NCBI GenBank assembly: GCA_026075535.2
Contig: AP026543.1
Location: 5,208,001 to 5,272,000, forward strand
Direction: 5' to 3'
From: Tricholoma matsutake
Lineage: Eukaryota; Basidiomycota; Agaricomycetes; Agaricales; Tricholomataceae
DNA length: 64,000 bases
Positions within the stretch are counted from its first letter, which is position 1; each line of letters begins with the position of its first letter. A model generated the notes under the pieces. That model ran no database searches. It was not told the DNA's origin and was given only the letters and a program-made list of their open reading frames with translations. Below, piece by piece: positions 60,119 through 64,000 of this stretch. The translations under genes and the position numbers were made by a program.

Positions 60119-60300
60119 TACCCAACTGCTGGGCAATACTGAGCTCGGTGTGTACGATTAACAGTGTTATTAACGGGAGGCGGTTGCATGCAGTTTACAA
60201 ACCCTAATGGTGTATAATCTAGAGTTCCACGGAATTCCTATAAAAACAACACTATAATCTATGGTGTCATACTTTTGCTCCTTTGACCGATGATATAGTA

Positions 60301-61873
60301 TCAAAGCTTCTTGGTAACGGCAGATGTGAAGTCCGAGGTGGTAGCAGATCCTAGTGACATCTCTCAACACAACCGCGATGGAGGATTTCATATTACTTAC
60401 CGCCCATATCAGCGGTCCTGACTTTTCCTTCGTTGATAACGTCGAAGGTCGCGGAAGCAATGCTGTTGGCCATGGAATCGAGCCTTCAAACGAGATGAGT
60501 TACACTACTCCACTGGCCGAATAGACATACCCCAGATGTCTGAGCATCATGGTCGCGCTCAGGATCATCGCCGCAGGGTTGGCGCGGTTGGTGCCCATGA
60601 TGTCGTTAGCGACGTGGCGACATCCAGGCTCAAACAGAGCGTACTCCTGCAACGGGAGTGAGTTGATGCGGCAAGTATTAGAGTGGTAAGGACGCACACG
60701 CCCAACGTTACACCCTGGAACAATTCCAGGTCCCCCAACGAGAGCTGCACCAATGTTGGAAACGATAGCGCCATATAGGTTAGGCATCACCATGACGTCG
60801 AATTGACCAGGCTTAGCAACGAGCTGCATGGAGCTACAACACTGATGAGCAAAATCATGCGATGATGCAGGCAACCACAAACGTGTTGTCGACAATCATA
60901 TCATTGTATTCAATGCCGGAGGATTTGTATTCCTCTGCGACCCGACGAAACGTGTTGAGGAATAAGCCGTCACCCAGTTTCATGATGTTCGCTTTGTGTA
61001 CACAAGTCACTTTCTGAGACGGGTGCGTCAGCTACTACAACTAAGGTATATGAAATAAGACTCGCCTTGCGGTTGTTTTTGAGCGCGAAGTCAAAGGCAA
61101 ATCGTGAGATACGCTCTGCCTTGGCTCGTGTAGAAACCTTCAGACTCTCAACGACACCAGGGTAGCTTTGATGTTCTAGACCAGAGTACTCTCCCTCTGT
61201 GTTTTCACGAATGATAGCGAAATCTACATTTGAATGACGAGTAGGGAACCCAGGAAGTGACTTGCACAGAACGACGGATGCGTATATGTCAAGTTGTTGG
61301 CGCATGGCTACATTCCAGGAAATGTGCCCATACTGAGAGATGGGGGTGAAAAGAATTCCTTCATCTCAAATGAGCTCCGAGGTGTATCGAAAGGAAAAAG
61401 ATAGTTACCTTTGAGACCAACCCTGTTCCTCTTCAAACTTTCCATGGCTTGTTTGAAAAGAGCCTCGCCAGTGGAAGACATGCCGGAGACATCATACTGC
61501 TCCCACTCTATCGGAGCATTTACATGGTCGAAAATCTCCTTCACGGAGTCTGTGATCTCTCCTCCAATGCCGTCCCCAGGTATGAGTGTTACCTAACCGG
61601 GTGAAATCGGTACTGAAGAAAAAGGCGAGATGATTGTTTGAGCAACCTACAGTATAGATACCACCATACTTGGTTGTTGACTGAGCAGACAATTGAGATA
61701 GATATGGTGGAGATGAGGAAATGACAGTACGTACTTTCTGGGCGACACTGGCGAGGCCTCCAGTAGCTGTTGTAGCGTGTCTCTGTAAAAACGAGGTAAG
61801 GAATATTCTCGAATAGTTAAAACCCACATACAACAGAAAGAGGGCGCGCAGCGGAGATGATGTTGCGGAACAT
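60301..61873 (-). CDS. IDH1: NAD-dependent isocitrate dehydrogenase, subunit 1 (regulatory)
   Basis: Mitochondrial TCA-cycle enzyme subunit. Exon 1 (ATG 61871-61873) encodes a presequence [14 protein letters not shown]; then [16 protein letters not shown]. Next come [67 protein letters not shown], and [114 protein letters not shown] and [24 protein letters not shown] are all present. The last exon is short: [15 protein letters not shown]. The wording of the substrate-binding stretches matches fungal IDH1 (regulatory) rather than the catalytic IDH2. Introns are GT-AG. It is divergent from the hydrolase gene over 241 bp. Confidence 0.94.
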
Positions 61874-62114
61874 CTGGGATGAGACACTGAAGACTTGCAA
61901 ACTTGTCAAGGGACTCGAGTGATAGACTGATAGTGATAAGCACGTGGTTGCCATCAGCACGTGCATGTAAACACAGAGTAATTGACACTGACAGGGGTCA
62001 AATTTATCTTGCCTGAGGTCTGAGATCGAGGCCTGAGGTTTCGTTGTAGCCGTCTCCTGGCTTACCCTCAGTCGCTCACTCGAACAGACTCATCCACTCA
62101 TTTACACATACAAA

Positions 62115-64000
62115 ATGCTGCAGGACATAGCAGAACGACCACCACAACCCCGTCGGCGCACCCCGTCGTTCTATTTCGTCTTGTTATGTCTCATCCTACC
62201 AGTCTGGTCTGCCGTTCCCCTCTCTTGGCTGTTTGTCTTCCATACGCTCAGTTATGGTCAGGCATGGTCTTTCACATGGCCAGGCACCATTCTCTTTGCC
62301 ATCGCGTTATGCGAGGTTAGACAAACGCCATGCCCGCTGACTCGAAAACTAACATAATCTTTAGGTCTTCTTTAGCATATATCACTATAATTTGGCCATT
62401 CGTATCTCTGCTCCCTCTCCGGTTCCACCCGGAGAACTTTTAGAGATTCAAGCTGCTTTTAGGCGACTGCTTAGAACTGGGCTCGCCAACCTGCCTGAGA
62501 ACGGTGACGACCGAGAGTCAGAAAGGCTAGGTAGCCCAGGAGAGAAAATAATACAGTTAGAGCGCGATGATCCGCGTGCCATAGATTTTCGAAACAGCTT
62601 GCGAACGTGGTTTTGTAAAGCGCCATGGTCGTCAATCAAGCTACATCAGGTTCGACAATGGCTCTACTGGTCAATTTTCAATGCCCATTTGCCTCCACTC
62701 GAGCATATCTCTCATTCCCACCGGGTGATTCTGGACGAGGCACTTAACTTGCTGGAAAAACGCTCTGGATATCAATTTGAGGAAGGCTCAAACCCTGCTG
62801 TCCCACCCATTCTTTTGACCCTAGACGAAGTTAATATTATATGGCGTCCTTTGACATTTTATACCACCATTTGGTCTATCGATTTCTTTCTTAGAATGTG
62901 GTACAAGTGCCAATGGAATGTTCGGTTTGGCTCACAAGACGGTCTTGAGCGAGTATCATTATTTTCTTTTCAAGTCTCGTTCCTGACGTGTCTTCAGATA
63001 TCTCATTCGTGTTCCGAAAAAATGGGATCGCGCCGCTGGCCCTCGACCCATTGTCTTTTTGCATGGTCTTGGCCTCGGCCTTCTACAGTATAGCCTGCTC
63101 ATTAAACATCTCCTGGAATCCTTCCCACATCATCCCCTTCTAGTGCCACTTCCGCCACAAATAAGCCAGAATATCTTTCATCCCAACTTCTTGAAACCTT
63201 TGACCAGGCGCCAGACTACTGACCGGTTGGCTCGACTTCTCCACGAGTTTGGTTGGGTACATTGTACCCCTTATGCCCATGGCGATATCAGTGAGAACAG
63301 TGGGGATGAATTTTCTGTTTCCTTACCTGGTCAGAAGGAAATGGGTATTACTGTGATCAGTCATTCCAAGTGAGATTCCTTCAAGCTATCCGAAACCGCC
63401 CATAGCTAAGTTCACCCCAAGCGGATCGTACACTCATGCGTGGATGCTGAAAGAATATCCACAAATAATTGGACGCTCGTGTTTTGTTGATCCGGTTACA
63501 TTTTGCTCATGGGAAGGAGGTTCGCCTATTTGTTTCCCTCCACTCAATTAAAAGCTCATCAAAACATTTGTGTATGTAGATGTGTGCTATAACTTCATTT
63601 ATCGACCCTGCAGAACCGTAAGTTTCACATCGTCTTCATGCTTGAGGTTACATTCATTCATGGACTGTTTAGGGTATCGAGCTCTTAATGCGCTACTTTG
63701 TTTGCACAGAACTCGGTGTCGCTAATCTTTTGCAGCGACATTTTGACTGGGCCTCCAACTCCTTATGGTTTGAAGAGATCCCAAAGGCGCGGGACCCATC
63801 CAAGGCCGTTTTTGTCCTTGGAGGTAAGGATGATATTGTTTGTGCGGAGGTGCGATCTACTTCACGAGTCACTCAGCCCTGCACTGACACATAAGCTCGA
63901 CAGCGTGTCAAGCGATATCTAACATCACACGGCGTCCGAAAGGGCCTTTGGTATGATCCAAATGGGAGGCACGGGCAGGCTTTGATGACTGGTAGCGCAG
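62115..64000 (+). CDS. Membrane-anchored alpha/beta hydrolase, 5' part
   Basis: This gene runs off the right edge. The N-terminus (ATG 62115) reads MLQDIAERPPQPRRRT, followed by two membrane segments: FYFVLLCLILPVWSAVPLSWLFVF, and one with WPGTILFAIALCE joined by an intron to VFFSIYHY. A soluble helical region follows (LHQVRQWLYWSIFNAHLPPLEH, FEEGSNPAVPPILLTLDEVNIIWRPL, WYKCQWNVRFG). The hydrolase core has YLIRVPKKWDRA, PIVFLHGLGLGLLQYSLL (oxyanion HG), then ITVISHSNGSYTHAWML, whose SHSNG fits the nucleophile elbow with Asn where a Gly-x-Ser-x-Gly usually has Gly-side residues. Later come NFIYRPCRTGIELLMRYFVCTELGVANLL and VFVLGGKDDIV (acid Asp). The His is expected near 63,970 (GRHGQAL). It may act on a lipid ester, but the substrate is unknown. 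Confidence 0.8.

Overview
The window is a gene-dense stretch of fungal nuclear DNA, most likely from a mushroom-forming basidiomycete (Agaricomycetes). Genes are split by many short introns (about 45 to 100 nt), intergenic gaps are small, and several proteins read like basidiomycete-type members of their families: CENP-A, the NAD-isocitrate dehydrogenase regulatory subunit, DUF6534, and a CxC protein of the kind that travels with KDZ transposons. I see no rRNA, tRNA or CRISPR. Gene models were spliced by eye. Starts and stops are usually firm; some internal exon borders are not.

Layout. 0-12.3 kb: the 3' end of URA3, a DUF2985-like membrane protein, and a 9.4-kb gene for a bridge-like lipid transfer protein (Fmp27/BLTP2/Hobbit). 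13.5-21.1 kb: a GIY-YIG-like T5orf172/DUF1766 protein, DNA polymerase epsilon subunit B, PHAF1 (UPF0183) and the RNA exonuclease REX3. 21.2-24.2 kb: a transposon-rich island with a 444-bp palindromic foldback element, a broken KDZ-associated CxC gene and simple repeats. 24.2-32.6 kb: ceramide synthase LAG1, a Gfd2-like DEDD exonuclease, the centromeric histone CENP-A, mitochondrial COX18/OXA1, ribosomal protein eL6, an SDT1-like HAD nucleotidase and a small coiled-coil protein. 33.3-35 kb: a 158-bp hAT-type foldback MITE with an 8-bp target duplication just upstream of a lineage-type hypothetical gene. 35.7-47.4 kb: a long disordered coiled-coil protein, Pol I factor RRN7, ER J-protein ERJ5, a DUF2264 protein, glutamine synthetase and AP-1 sigma. 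48-64 kb: a hypothetical protein with a Cys/His C-terminus, a DUF6534 membrane protein, an M28/GCPII-like (Vps70-type) peptidase, cohesion factor DCC1, a DUF262 (GmrSD-like) protein, a conserved nuclear-looking unknown, NAD-IDH subunit IDH1 and the start of an alpha/beta hydrolase running off the end.

Most genes are housekeeping and do not form a pathway. Chromosome biology is well represented (DPB2, DCC1, CENP-A, RRN7). Divergent pairs sit head to head over very short promoters (60 bp at DCC1, 86 bp at RRN7/ERJ5, 92 bp at the DUF262 gene). The features most worth a second look are the two palindromic elements, the orphan CxC pseudogene, three introns that seem to use GC donors, the H3-like motif inside the CENP-A tail, and the eukaryotic DUF262 protein.
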